This document shows positions 12,582 through 20,870 of a stretch of DNA of 64,000 nt, piece by piece. Position 1 is the first letter of the stretch; the number at the start of each line of letters is the position of its first letter. Made by a program: the position numbers and the translations under genes. Under the pieces are notes generated by a model, which was not told the DNA's origin, did no database searches, and saw nothing but the letters and a program-made list of their open reading frames with translations. Origin of the DNA: Oscillatoriales cyanobacterium. Lineage in GTDB: Bacteria > Cyanobacteriota > Cyanobacteriia > CACIAM-69d. Location of the stretch: contig RDXB01000029.1 in NCBI GenBank assembly GCA_004292515.1, positions 1-64,000 on the forward strand. The letters run 5' to 3'.

Positions 12582-14690
12582 TCAAGGCGAAAGGCGCGCT
12601 TTTCCCAGCCGGTTGGTTTCATACCAATCGGCCACCTGGGGCATCCATTGTTTGAAGTGACCCATCAACAAATCACAGAGTCTTTGGATTTCTAACTGCG
12701 CATCGGCCTTGGCACGCAAATCCAAAATATGCATCAGCGATCGAGCATTACAACTCATCACAAAATGCTGCCGCACATCAAACGGAATTAAACCGCGCGC
12801 GTGCTCCTCGGACAGCCCCTCTTGAATTCGTTGCTGATAGCGCTGGCAAGCTGCCAAACACCAATCGAGATCCGCTTGGCGCTGGGCTGGCGAATAGAAA
12901 TATTTTTTGCCCTGGCGATCGCTATAGTCACCCACAGGGCGCAAATAGAAAATTTCCTCAACCGTTCGCTTCCCACTCAAAACATCCAGAATCCGCATTC
13001 CTGAATATCGGAATGAGTTATGAACCACTAATCCATTCGCAACAAAGTTATGCCACGGCCCTTCTACCTCCAAGTCATACGTCATCTGTACGCCCAAATA
13101 TTCGACAGCAATCACGCGCACAGGATGGGCTTGCAGTTTACGACTACCGGGCTGAGGTTTTTTCTGCCACGATTCTAGAGGCGCTTTCAGAAGTACCTGA
13201 TGCTCAACCCGTTCAGCAAAAGCTTGTTCTTGGTGGTTGTGATGAATATTCTGATGGCAAGCCCGACAAACGGTGACTAAATTATCCAAGTCGTAGGCTA
13301 ACTTGGGATCAGCGTATACCGGTACCAGATGGTGGGCATGCAGTTCACCGCCACGAACACCACAGTTCTGACAGGTGTAGTCAAATTTCTGATGCACTTG
13401 GGGCGCGACTTGTCTTGTCCAAGCAGCATTCATCACGCGATCTGAGGAAACACCACCCCGCCAAAAATGGGATGCGGCTCCTCGGCGAGTGATTTTGTGA
13501 CCCAAAGCCCTCCGCGCATCACGGGCATTCTCAGACAAGTTGAGGCGGTATCCTCCACGATTTTTATTCCAAGGAATTTCTGACCCAGGTGGACGTTTAT
13601 TGAGGGTCAAGCCATGAAAATAAACCCACTTTTTAATGGCAGATACAGAGCAGCCAGCCATTTCAGCCATCTCGTCAGCATGATAACCGGCTGTAATTTT
13701 GTCGGTTAACCATTCCAGTTCTCGATGTACTGGACGATCATGATTCTTAAACCTTGCACGATCACCTGATCGTCGGCCCTGGTGACTTTTTGGGAGTGAA
13801 AGCCCATAGCGCTCAGCCCAAGTGTAAATAGTTCGCGAACTACACTGGGCGACACGAGCAATTTCAGGCGCAGTTTTGCCCTGTTGGATTTGATAGACCA
13901 ACCAAGATTCGTTTTGATAGATTGGTGTTTCAGCTTCAATAGCTATACCGTTACACATGATGAAGCGATCGCGCTCAATACTCAGCACCTCGCCCTGATC
14001 ATCAGTTGCCAAGCCTACGGCTTCTGCCATTGTTTGCCAGCCCTGAGGGGTAAACAAACGATGATTAGTTGTGCAGTCCAAAGTGCGGCCGTTTTCCAAA
14101 GTCAGTCTGTAAACCGGTTGTAAGCCGCTACACATGACATCCCGAATTGATCCTGTTTCAAAGAGTCCGGTCTCTTCATTGAGGGCTCGCAGACGCATCT
14201 TTTGCAGACGTTTTCGACAATCGCGCCGGTAAGTTCCTGGGGGTTGTCCTTTGCGACCTTGAATCTGGCGCTCTCGCACAGCTTGTTCGCCGTTTGTCCA
14301 GAGGTCGTACAACTCAGCGATCGACTTTCTGAGCTTACGGTTGGTCTCGCCTTTGCAGTTAACGAATGTGATTTCAGTGTCACCAGCCAAGCACTGAACA
14401 TCAAAAGACACACCAACCCGGTGAGTCCGTAATTGCTGCATCGTTGAATGGGGAAAAAATCCCACATTAAACACAATTTGCGGATGCTCGATCGGGCCAA
14501 AGTGACCCCGATTTCCCTGGAGCAAATGCTTAATCACCAACTCACCCGCTTTGGCCTCATTGGGAAAGCGATCGCCCTGATCGGCCACCAAATCCTCAGA
14601 GTAGTCCTGGTGCATTGCAGCCCAAATTAACTGCTGGGGGTTGGGCATGGCTGACAGCAGCTCGACCCGGAAATAGGGATCATTGACCAT
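12582..14690 (-). CDS. thyX: FAD-dependent thymidylate synthase ThyX precursor with intein
   Basis: Flavin-dependent methylation of dUMP to dTMP. The 702-residue precursor contains an intein (see separate entry). The exteins, residues 1-99 and 559-702, join to a 243-residue ThyX of normal length. The joined active-site motif reads RTHRVGVSFDVQ-SFRYSG, the ThyX RHR-X7-S signature with catalytic Ser as the first residue after the intein. The C-extein keeps LIPFDVRQHFVMSCNARSLMHILDLR, the flavin/dUMP-binding region. The activity therefore depends on protein splicing. dcd lies 97 bases upstream on the same strand, so dUMP supply and methylation are neighbours. The start ATG has no strong Shine-Dalgarno sequence. 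Confidence 0.95.
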   Translation of the reverse strand: MVNDPYFRVELLSAMPNPQQLIWAAMHQDYSEDLVADQGDRFPNEAKAGELVIKHLLQGNRGHFGPIEHPQIVFNVGFFPHSTMQQLRTHRVGVSFDVQCLAGDTEITFVNCKGETNRKLRKSIAELYDLWTNGEQAVRERQIQGRKGQPPGTYRRDCRKRLQKMRLRALNEETGLFETGSIRDVMCSGLQPVYRLTLENGRTLDCTTNHRLFTPQGWQTMAEAVGLATDDQGEVLSIERDRFIMCNGIAIEAETPIYQNESWLVYQIQQGKTAPEIARVAQCSSRTIYTWAERYGLSLPKSHQGRRSGDRARFKNHDRPVHRELEWLTDKITAGYHADEMAEMAGCSVSAIKKWVYFHGLTLNKRPPGSEIPWNKNRGGYRLNLSENARDARRALGHKITRRGAASHFWRGGVSSDRVMNAAWTRQVAPQVHQKFDYTCQNCGVRGGELHAHHLVPVYADPKLAYDLDNLVTVCRACHQNIHHNHQEQAFAERVEHQVLLKAPLESWQKKPQPGSRKLQAHPVRVIAVEYLGVQMTYDLEVEGPWHNFVANGLVVHNSFRYSGMRILDVLSGKRTVEEIFYLRPVGDYSDRQGKKYFYSPAQRQADLDWCLAACQRYQQRIQEGLSEEHARGLIPFDVRQHFVMSCNARSLMHILDLRAKADAQLEIQRLCDLLMGHFKQWMPQVADWYETNRLGKARLSP
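13017..14393 (-). mobile_element. ThyX intein with HNH homing-endonuclease domain
   Basis: In-frame insertion of 459 residues (precursor 100-558). Block A is CLAGDTEITF with the nucleophile Cys100. Block B is LDCTTNHRLFTPQGW. Block F is VRVIAVEYLGVQMTYDLEVE. Block G is HNFVANGLVVHN ending in Asn558, followed by Ser559 as the +1 nucleophile. All splicing residues are present, so I expect it to be active. The central part holds two helix-turn-helix-like segments (KTAPEIARVAQCSSRTIYTWAERYG and HADEMAEMAGCSVSAIKKWVYFHG). An HNH nuclease core follows: CQNC (440-443), HAHHLVPVYADP (451-462), LDNLVTVCRACH and HxxxHH. The nuclease residues look intact, so homing may still be possible. Confidence 0.93.
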
Positions 14691-14787
14691 TGGGAGTTTG
14701 TCCTAATTGAATATTGTCCTGAATGTCTAAAATTGAGGTCTAATTACACCCGAGTGATACGCGGGTGATACGCAAGTTATACCCGAG

Positions 14788-15369
14788 TTATACCCGAGCA
14801 ATCACGATCGATTCCGGTTGATCCTGATATTTGCCTCGCCGGGTTTCATAGCTAACTTCGCAGGGATCACCCTCCATAAAGAGTAGTTGTACAATCCCTT
14901 CGTTGGCATAAATCCGACAATCGGCACTCGATGCATTAGAAATTTCGAGGGTTAAGTGTCCCCGCCAACCGGCTTCAGCAGGGGTTAGATTAGCAATCAA
15001 ACCAACACGGGCATAGGTGCTTTTGCCAATACAAAGCACTGTGATTGTATCCGGCACTGCCAATCGTTCTAGGGCAACACCTAAGCCATAGGAATGGGCT
15101 GGCAAAATGAAATATTGTCCATTTTCATCTTCATGTAAGGATGCCGGTTCCAAGTTGGCGGGATTGAAGTTTTTCGGATCAATCACGGTGCCGGGAATAT
15201 GGCGAAAAATCTGAAATTCCTTAGGAGAAAGCCGAATGTCGTAGCCAAAGCTGCTGCATCCATAGGAGATCACGGGCTGCCCTTCAACTCGCCGCACGAG
15301 TTGCGTCTCAAAGGGCGTGATCATTCCCTGTTGGGCCATGGCAGCAATCCAAGCATCGTTTTTGAGCAT
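14788..15369 (-). CDS. dcd: dCTP deaminase
   Basis: Deaminates dCTP to dUTP, feeding dUMP to thymidylate synthesis. It has 193 residues from the ATG at 15369 (MLKNDAWIAAM), the exact length typical of the family; an upstream in-frame start at 15414 would add an unlikely leader. Family motifs: SYGCSSFGYDIRLSP, FILPAHSYGLGVALERLAVP, CIGKSTYARVGL, then TPAEAGWRGHLTLEISN (catalytic Glu in the last). It precedes thyX on the same strand by 97 bases. It appears to be the monofunctional enzyme, although a bifunctional dCTP deaminase/dUTPase cannot be excluded from motifs alone. Confidence 0.93.
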   Translation of the reverse strand: MLKNDAWIAAMAQQGMITPFETQLVRRVEGQPVISYGCSSFGYDIRLSPKEFQIFRHIPGTVIDPKNFNPANLEPASLHEDENGQYFILPAHSYGLGVALERLAVPDTITVLCIGKSTYARVGLIANLTPAEAGWRGHLTLEISNASSADCRIYANEGIVQLLFMEGDPCEVSYETRRGKYQDQPESIVIARV

Positions 15370-15548
15370 GATTTTTGGTGGGGAATAGGGAAATTTCTGG
15401 GAGCAACGTCTCACCCTATCAGCAATTGAGGCGAAACGATGCAGGAAATTTCAGCCTATGATGCCTGCTCAAAAATCATGATGAATTGATCCTTATAATT
15501 GCTTGTTCAGCAGGTCATTGCTTGTTCAGCGGGTTGATTGACGACTGC

Positions 15549-15632
15549 GGGAACTATTTCGGGATCTATTTCGGGATCTATTTCGGGATCTATTTTGGGA
15601 ACTATTTCGGGAACTACTCCGGGAACTACGAT
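15549..15632. repeat. 12-bp tandem repeat, seven copies
   Basis: Seven head-to-tail units related to GGGATCTATTTC (units 2-3 identical, others GGGAACTATTTC or GGGAACTACTCC). The array runs into the end of the CobO-like gene: its TAG stop (15626-15628, minus strand) lies in the last unit. The array is outside the reading frame otherwise and follows the gene in the direction of transcription. Confidence 0.85.
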
Positions 15633-16156
15633 CGCCGGCTGCGACGAACTTCGGTAATTTGATCGGCTGCATCTAATAGCTGCGGGGGAATGCTGGGCCC
15701 GGTCAAAATTACATCCACATGGCCGGGTCGATCGTCCAAAAAGTCTAATACTTCCTGACAGTCGATCGCCCCAATTTCAACGGCTAGACTCAATTCATCG
15801 AGCACGATTAACTCGTATTGACCCGACTCGGATCGTTCAATGGTTTGCTGCCACAAATCACGAATAGCGCTAATTTCTTCGGCGGTGGGAGGGGTGCGAT
15901 CGAGATGTCGGGTCAAGTCGCAGCGCAGCCACTCCAAGCGCTGCACTAGGGAAATGGGCCGATCGCCCCCTTGGCGAATACCCCCTTTGAGGAACTGCAC
16001 GACGAGCACTGCTTGTCCCTGGCCTGCCACTCGCAGCGCCTGCGCCATCACGTCAGTTAAAAAGGTGCGATCGGGTGTGGCAAAGACTTGCACCAAGCCG
16101 CGCGCGATCGCGTCGGGGGCAAGGGGCAGTGCAGAAACCTCAAGTTGCGAAACCAT
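15626..16156 (-). CDS. CobO/BtuR-like P-loop protein with degenerate Walker A
   Basis: A 176-residue protein that follows the cob(I)alamin adenosyltransferase (CobO/BtuR) pattern: ALRVAGQGQAVLVVQFLKGG, LEWLRCDLTRHL, YELIVLDELSLAVEIGAI (Walker B and the conserved DE), VLDFLDDRPGHVDVILTGPSIPPQLLDAADQITEV. In true CobO the N-terminus has the ATP loop GNGKGKTT. Here the matching stretch (about 24-34) reads VFATPDRTFLT, with no Gly-Lys-Thr. So it is CobO by descent, but ATP binding in the usual way seems lost. The function is unknown; a regulatory or structural role is possible. Its upstream region has a 13-bp inverted repeat (16176-16222). Confidence 0.75.
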   Translation of the reverse strand: MVSQLEVSALPLAPDAIARGLVQVFATPDRTFLTDVMAQALRVAGQGQAVLVVQFLKGGIRQGGDRPISLVQRLEWLRCDLTRHLDRTPPTAEEISAIRDLWQQTIERSESGQYELIVLDELSLAVEIGAIDCQEVLDFLDDRPGHVDVILTGPSIPPQLLDAADQITEVRRSRRS

Positions 16157-16175
16157 GGCTAACGGAACACCCGCG

Positions 16176-16222
16176 ATATCTAGCGTTTAACGTGAAACCT
16201 TTTTCAGTCAAACACTAGATAT
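16176..16222. promoter_or_regulatory. 13-bp inverted repeat upstream of the CobO-like gene
   Basis: ATATCTAGCGTTT (16176-16188) is matched by AAACACTAGATAT (16210-16222), complementary at 12 of 13 positions with a 21-base spacer. It begins 20 bases upstream of the ATG of the minus-strand CobO-like gene. It could be an operator, a leader hairpin, or a stop for the receiver gene transcript that enters from upstream (all inference). Confidence 0.4.
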
Positions 16223-16443
16223 GCATTGCGTCAACGCTGAAGGAAATTGGGAATTTTGCTGCTCATTGGGATACCTCTAGCGGTTGGGTTGTCATCTAGG
16301 AATCTAGTTGTGGTGTCCGAGCAGCAACTTGGCCACCTCGGCAGTTTTCATCAAAAATGATCACCACATAGGCTCTCGCCACTGGCAGCAGCGCTGGCCA
16401 CTATCGATTAAAGTTTTAGACTTTGGCAGTTTACCAACCCAAA

Positions 16444-16818
16444 TTACCAACCTAAAATTTGTGAAATAGAGTCACCCAACATCAGTGGATCAAAGGGCTT
16501 AGTCACTACGGCCGTAGCATTGAGATGGGCATAGCGTTGGCGATCGGCCGCCTGTACTTTTGCGGTCAGCAAAATAACAGGAATATGGCTGGTTGCTGCG
16601 TCTCCTTGCAATACTTCTAGGGTTGCTGTTCCGTCCATTTGGGGCATCATCATGTCCAATAGGATGGCATCCGGCTGTTCGTTTGTTGCGACTTTGATCC
16701 CTTCAGCACCCGATGCGGCTAGTAACACACGCCAGCCGTTACAGACTTCAAGGCCGATCCGGGCGATTTCCCGCATGTCGGCTTCGTCGTCGATAACTAA
16801 AACTTTTTTAGTAATCAT
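16444..16818 (-). CDS. single-domain response regulator (receiver only)
   Basis: A 124-residue CheY-like receiver with no output domain. The phosphorylation site is complete: acidic pocket D10-D11, phospho-acceptor D55 (AILLDMMMPQMDG), T85 (ILLTAKVQ) and K107 (VVTKPFD). It would be a diffusible phosphotransfer partner or act by protein contact. It lies 69 bases downstream of the large OmpR/Hpt regulator on the same strand, so the two probably share a transcript and perhaps a kinase; no histidine kinase is adjacent. Confidence 0.92.
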   Translation of the reverse strand: MITKKVLVIDDEADMREIARIGLEVCNGWRVLLAASGAEGIKVATNEQPDAILLDMMMPQMDGTATLEVLQGDAATSHIPVILLTAKVQAADRQRYAHLNATAVVTKPFDPLMLGDSISQILGW

Positions 16819-16887
16819 GTTTGCGTCATCATATGCGGACTGAGTCCGATTGATCAGAGTTGGAGAGTGGCCATCACCAAGGTTTTA

Positions 16888-18849
16888 TTATTGACTGGAA
16901 ATCCAACCTTTGAAAATTTCTGGGCGTAGCGATTGCGCCAGACAGTCTTGGAGCGCGCGGATTAATGGATCGACACCGAGGGGATCTAGCAAACAACTGG
17001 CAACACCAGCTTGATAGAGGTGATGAACGGTGGTGCTAGTTGCCCCCTCTGCCAAGACCAAAATCGGAATGCGCTGTCCTCCAAAAATGTCACTGCGTAA
17101 GGCCCTTGTCCACACCACACCGTCCCAGGGGCTGCCATGGGCGGATAGGACAATGATATCTGGCCGGCTAGCGGCCATGGTGGCACAAACGCGCTGGGGT
17201 TGAGAGGCGCAGGCGAGTTCCCATTGTTGTTGTTGGCAGCAGCGACGCAACAGGCTGACGGCTGGGCTGGGTAGGTTGATGGCGAGTACTCGCTGGCGAT
17301 CCATGGTTCGACGATCGCTTTGGTATTGACCGAGGGCTTGAATCAGTCCATCGATCGGCTGATCGACAACCCAGTCGGCATCCCACCCCCCTTGGGCGAG
17401 ATCCATCAAAGCGGCAGGGTCATTGCGCTGCACTAGGGCGATCGTTACTAGGTCTCGCTGGCGACGGCGCAGGGATAGCAATGCGGCCAAGACGGCTGGT
17501 TGGGCTGGATCATTCCAAGGCATGACGATCGCCCCAGGTAGGTCACTGGTGGGTAGGGCATCCCAGGTGAAGGGTTCCTCCAGCATCACCACTTCCATGG
17601 GGGCATCGCCTTGGCTAGCGGCGGCGACCAGGCTGTGATACCAACTGGGATCAGAGCCGATGTAGCCGATTAGGAGCCGATCGCGCCCGAGGGGTTGGCG
17701 GTTTTGAATTTCGCGGCGCAAGTCTCCCAAGAGTTGGTTGAGTGCTTGCTGAATGACTGGGGATGGCTGGAGATAGCTGGGTCGATCGCGGAGACTGGGG
17801 AAATGGGGGGTGCTGCTGGAAGGAGAAGAACCGGTTTGGGTTTCAAGTTGGGTTTCAAGTTGGCTGTCAACGGTGGCAATCGCGGGGGGCTGGCTCTGCA
17901 AGGATTGCAAGTGCGACTCGATCGCGCGGGCTAACTGCGATCCACGCACCAGCCCAAAGGGGCCCAAGGAGCCAATTAATTTGTGGGCATCGTCGGCGGC
18001 TCGTGCCAAGTCTGCCTCTAGGAGGTTGGCAGTGCCTAGGGCGGCGGCCACTCGCTCTAGGGATTCCAATCGATCGTAAATCATGCTGGAAAAGCGTTCC
18101 CAGGCGCGATCGAGTGCGGATCTGACCCTGGCTGAGGCATCGCCGGCCTCCTGTTCTCCGCCTTCGTTTAACTGCTCACTGCCCGGCCGGAGGCGATAGC
18201 CCATGCCATAGACCGTTTCGACCACGTCCCGCGCCCCTGCCAGGGATAGTTTGCGGCGTAGGCCTTTGATGTGGGCTTTGACGGTTTCTTCGCCGGGAAA
18301 ATCGCCCAGAGACCAAAGGTGCTCCAAAATGGCGCTGCGGGAAAAGAGCCGCCGGGGATGGCGCAGCAACAGTTCTAGCAGGCTGTATTCTTTGGGGCTG
18401 AGTTTGACGGGGCGATCGCGGTAGGTGACTTGACCCGAGCTGGGATCCAGTCGCAAAAAGCCCCACTCCAAAACCGGGGCATCGGCCGATCGCTGCCGTC
18501 GCAACAGGGCGCGCACCCGGGCCATCAACTCTGGCACAGTACAGGGCTTGACGACGTAATCATCGGCCCCTGCATCCAGCCCCCGCACTTTGTCTTCGGT
18601 TTCGCCCCGCGCCGTCAGCAGCAAAATTGGCCCCGTGTATTTTTCACGCCGCAACTGCCGACAAAGACTCAACCCATCCAAACGGGGCAAACTAACATCC
18701 AAAATCACCAAATCGTAGGTAAACGATCGGGTGTAGTCCAATCCTTCCTGGCCATCTTCAGCCACATCCACAACATAAAACTGCTCGGCCAACGCAGCAC
18801 CGAGGGTGTGGGAGATGGTGGGATCGTCTTCGACGAGCAAAAATCTCAC
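16888..18849 (-). CDS. response regulator: receiver + OmpR winged helix + Hpt + degenerate receiver-like C-terminus
   Basis: A 653-residue protein. Residues 1-120 are an intact receiver (D8, D9, D51, T79, K101). Residues about 127-222 are an OmpR/PhoB winged-helix DNA-binding domain (LSPKEYSLLELLLRHP ... VETVYGMGYRLRP). Residues about 240-315 form an Hpt-like helical domain with AHKLIGSLGPFGL, whose His289 matches the phospho-accepting His. After a Ser/Gln-rich linker comes a C-terminal half with two receiver-like strands (DLPGAIVMPWNDP, PDIIVLSAHGSPWDG) lacking a convincing phosphorylation site. OmpR regulators are normally about 230 residues, so this is a long multi-domain version. A phosphorelay role in which Hpt passes phosphate to the neighbouring receiver is inferred. 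Confidence 0.85.
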   Translation of the reverse strand: MRFLLVEDDPTISHTLGAALAEQFYVVDVAEDGQEGLDYTRSFTYDLVILDVSLPRLDGLSLCRQLRREKYTGPILLLTARGETEDKVRGLDAGADDYVVKPCTVPELMARVRALLRRQRSADAPVLEWGFLRLDPSSGQVTYRDRPVKLSPKEYSLLELLLRHPRRLFSRSAILEHLWSLGDFPGEETVKAHIKGLRRKLSLAGARDVVETVYGMGYRLRPGSEQLNEGGEQEAGDASARVRSALDRAWERFSSMIYDRLESLERVAAALGTANLLEADLARAADDAHKLIGSLGPFGLVRGSQLARAIESHLQSLQSQPPAIATVDSQLETQLETQTGSSPSSSTPHFPSLRDRPSYLQPSPVIQQALNQLLGDLRREIQNRQPLGRDRLLIGYIGSDPSWYHSLVAAASQGDAPMEVVMLEEPFTWDALPTSDLPGAIVMPWNDPAQPAVLAALLSLRRRQRDLVTIALVQRNDPAALMDLAQGGWDADWVVDQPIDGLIQALGQYQSDRRTMDRQRVLAINLPSPAVSLLRRCCQQQQWELACASQPQRVCATMAASRPDIIVLSAHGSPWDGVVWTRALRSDIFGGQRIPILVLAEGATSTTVHHLYQAGVASCLLDPLGVDPLIRALQDCLAQSLRPEIFKGWISSQ

Positions 18850-19053
18850 GAATAGACCTGAAGAATCGCTTTGACACTCCCTGGCGTAAACGCACGGGGA
18901 TTCTTTAATCTACGAGCCGACTTGCTTTGACAGAATTACTCCAACCAAGATAGAGAACGAATCTCCTAAATCGAATCTCCTAAATCGAAAAGCGACCGAG
19001 TTTCCTTGGGAGGATGTCTGAGCATGGCCCTTCAGCTCGCGCCCAACACCCAC

Positions 19054-19200
19054 AGGACTTATGCAAAATCTCAATTGTCTCCATCTCCCAACTCCTGCTC
19101 CCAGAGCGAGGGCAGGAGAGTCAGTATGATTCGGATTCCCCTCGCCCGACTTGGCAGAGGGGGTTGGGGTGAGGGTTTCAGAAAATCCTGCGTAAGTCCT
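19054..19200. repeat. 147-bp MITE-like element with AGGACTTAYGCA ends
   Basis: The left end is AGGACTTATGCA and the right end is the complement of AGGACTTACGCA, 11 of 12 matching. The inside holds CTCCCAACTCCTGCTCCCAGAG-like and GGGTTGGGGTGAGGG sequence with no credible gene. It lies in the 492-base gap 18850-19341 between the large regulator and murE. Just before it, 18958-18986 holds a direct duplication of GAATCTCCTAAATC. Nothing else is supported in that gap. Confidence 0.7.
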
Positions 19201-19341
19201 AACCTATTCGCCGAAGGATCAGGGACTACAGGGGCTACAGGGGCTAAGGCTCTTACCCGATCGACTGGTTCCCATGATGTTCCACTGGGTCTTGTTCATG
19301 GGTTGTTCATGGGATGCACGACTGGGTAAGGCGCTGGCCTC

Positions 19342-20853
19342 CTAGACCTGTAAGCGGCTTTGGAGTGCGAGTTTTGCTTGCTCGCGATCGTCGAAATGCA
19401 CTTTTTCAGTCCCCAGGATTTGGTAGTCCTCGTGGCCCTTGCCGGCAATTAACACGCAGTCGCCGGGCTGGGCTTCGAGGATGGCACGCCGGATGGCTGC
19501 AGCCCGATCGCCCTCCACCGTAAACGCAGCTGCCGGATCAATGCCGGCCACCACGTCGTCGAGAATACGCTGGGGGTCTTCCGTGCGCGGGTTGTCGGAG
19601 GTGACGATCGCCCAGTCCGACAGCTCGGCAGCGATTTTGCCCATGATTGGCCGCTTGGTGCGATCGCGATCGCCCCCGCAACCAAATACGCAAATCAGCC
19701 GACCCGCCACAAACGGCCGCGCCGCTCGCAAGGCATTATCCAAGCTGTCGGGCGTGTGGGCATAGTCCACGATCGCACTGATGTCTTGCGGCCGGGGCCC
19801 ATCGGTCACCACCCGCTGCATTCGACCCGGCACCCCCGGAAACTGAGGCAAGACCGCCGCCATCGCCGCCAAATCCAACCCTAAATGACAACCTGCCGCC
19901 GCCGCCGCCAGCCAGTTTTGCAAATTGAACTGACCGACCAGGGGCGAGCGAAACGCCACTGACCCCAAGGGCCCATGTAACTGGCCGCTGACCCCCTCCA
20001 GGCCGTAGGTCAACTCGCTGAGATAAAAATCAGCGGCGCTGTCTTCAACGCTATAGGTCCAACGGCGATCGAGCGGCAGTTGGCCGGCCAACCGTCGGCC
20101 GTAGGGATCATCCCAATTAATGATGGCTCGGCCTGCCAAGTAGTCGCCCCCAAACAGCAGCGCCTTAGCATCAAAATAGGACTCCATCGTGCCGTGGAAG
20201 TCTAAGTGGTCTTGGGTCAAGTTGGTGAACACGGCCACCTCAAACCCACAACCCTGCACCCGTCGCTGCACCAGGGAATGGGAGCTGACTTCCATCACCG
20301 CATGGGACGCACCGGCCGATCGCGCCGCTGCGAGCTGACCTTGCAAGTCCACCGCAAAGGGCGTAGTGTGCACCGCCGTCTGTTCAAATCCGGGCCAGCG
20401 CACCACCAAAGTACCCAGCAAGGCTGTGGGATGATTTGCCGATCGCAGCAAATATTCAATCAGTTGCGTGGTGGTGGTTTTGCCATTGGTGCCGGTCACA
20501 CCCACCAGGGTCAGGTGCTGGGCCGGGTTGCCATAGAAGGCCGCTGCCAACTCCGCGCAAGCGCCCACCACATCCGTTGCTCGTACCAGACAAGGGCCGA
20601 TTGGGTCTGGTGGCTGGGCCGCTGCGATCGCCGGAGACACGACCGCCGCGATCGCCCCGGACTCGATCGCATTGCGCCAAAACTCGCCCCCGTCAACCCG
20701 CGTTCCCGGCAACCCAATGAACAAATCGCCCATCTGACAGGCCTGAGAATTAGTCTGCAAGCCTTTGACCGGTAGATCCAGCGCCGGGTGCTCCATCACC
20801 GCCAACTCCGTCGTGACAGCGGCCAGCAGTTCGCGCAACGTCATCGGTTCCAT
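19342..20853 (-). CDS. murE: UDP-MurNAc-tripeptide synthetase (meso-diaminopimelate adding)
   Basis: The cytoplasmic peptidoglycan step that adds the third residue to UDP-MurNAc-L-Ala-D-Glu. It has 503 residues from the ATG at 20853. The Mur ligase ATP loop is VTGTNGKTTTTQLIEYLL. The central domain has MEVSSHSLVQRRVQGC and FTNLTQDHLDFHGTMESYFDAK. The C-terminal domain has FGCGGDRDRTKRP and TSDNPRTEDP; the DNPR motif marks meso-DAP specificity in this family. Its 5' leader is filled from 18 bases upstream by a 16-bp tandem array. A TTG six codons earlier is an alternative start. Confidence 0.96.
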   Translation of the reverse strand: MEPMTLRELLAAVTTELAVMEHPALDLPVKGLQTNSQACQMGDLFIGLPGTRVDGGEFWRNAIESGAIAAVVSPAIAAAQPPDPIGPCLVRATDVVGACAELAAAFYGNPAQHLTLVGVTGTNGKTTTTQLIEYLLRSANHPTALLGTLVVRWPGFEQTAVHTTPFAVDLQGQLAAARSAGASHAVMEVSSHSLVQRRVQGCGFEVAVFTNLTQDHLDFHGTMESYFDAKALLFGGDYLAGRAIINWDDPYGRRLAGQLPLDRRWTYSVEDSAADFYLSELTYGLEGVSGQLHGPLGSVAFRSPLVGQFNLQNWLAAAAAGCHLGLDLAAMAAVLPQFPGVPGRMQRVVTDGPRPQDISAIVDYAHTPDSLDNALRAARPFVAGRLICVFGCGGDRDRTKRPIMGKIAAELSDWAIVTSDNPRTEDPQRILDDVVAGIDPAAAFTVEGDRAAAIRRAILEAQPGDCVLIAGKGHEDYQILGTEKVHFDDREQAKLALQSRLQV

Positions 20854-20870
20854 AGGCGCTTCCCTTGTCA

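Noticed and set aside
19006..19329. Plus-strand frame across the MITE-like element before murE.
   Set aside because: Composition follows the repeat, no ribosome site, and it runs through the inverted ends.
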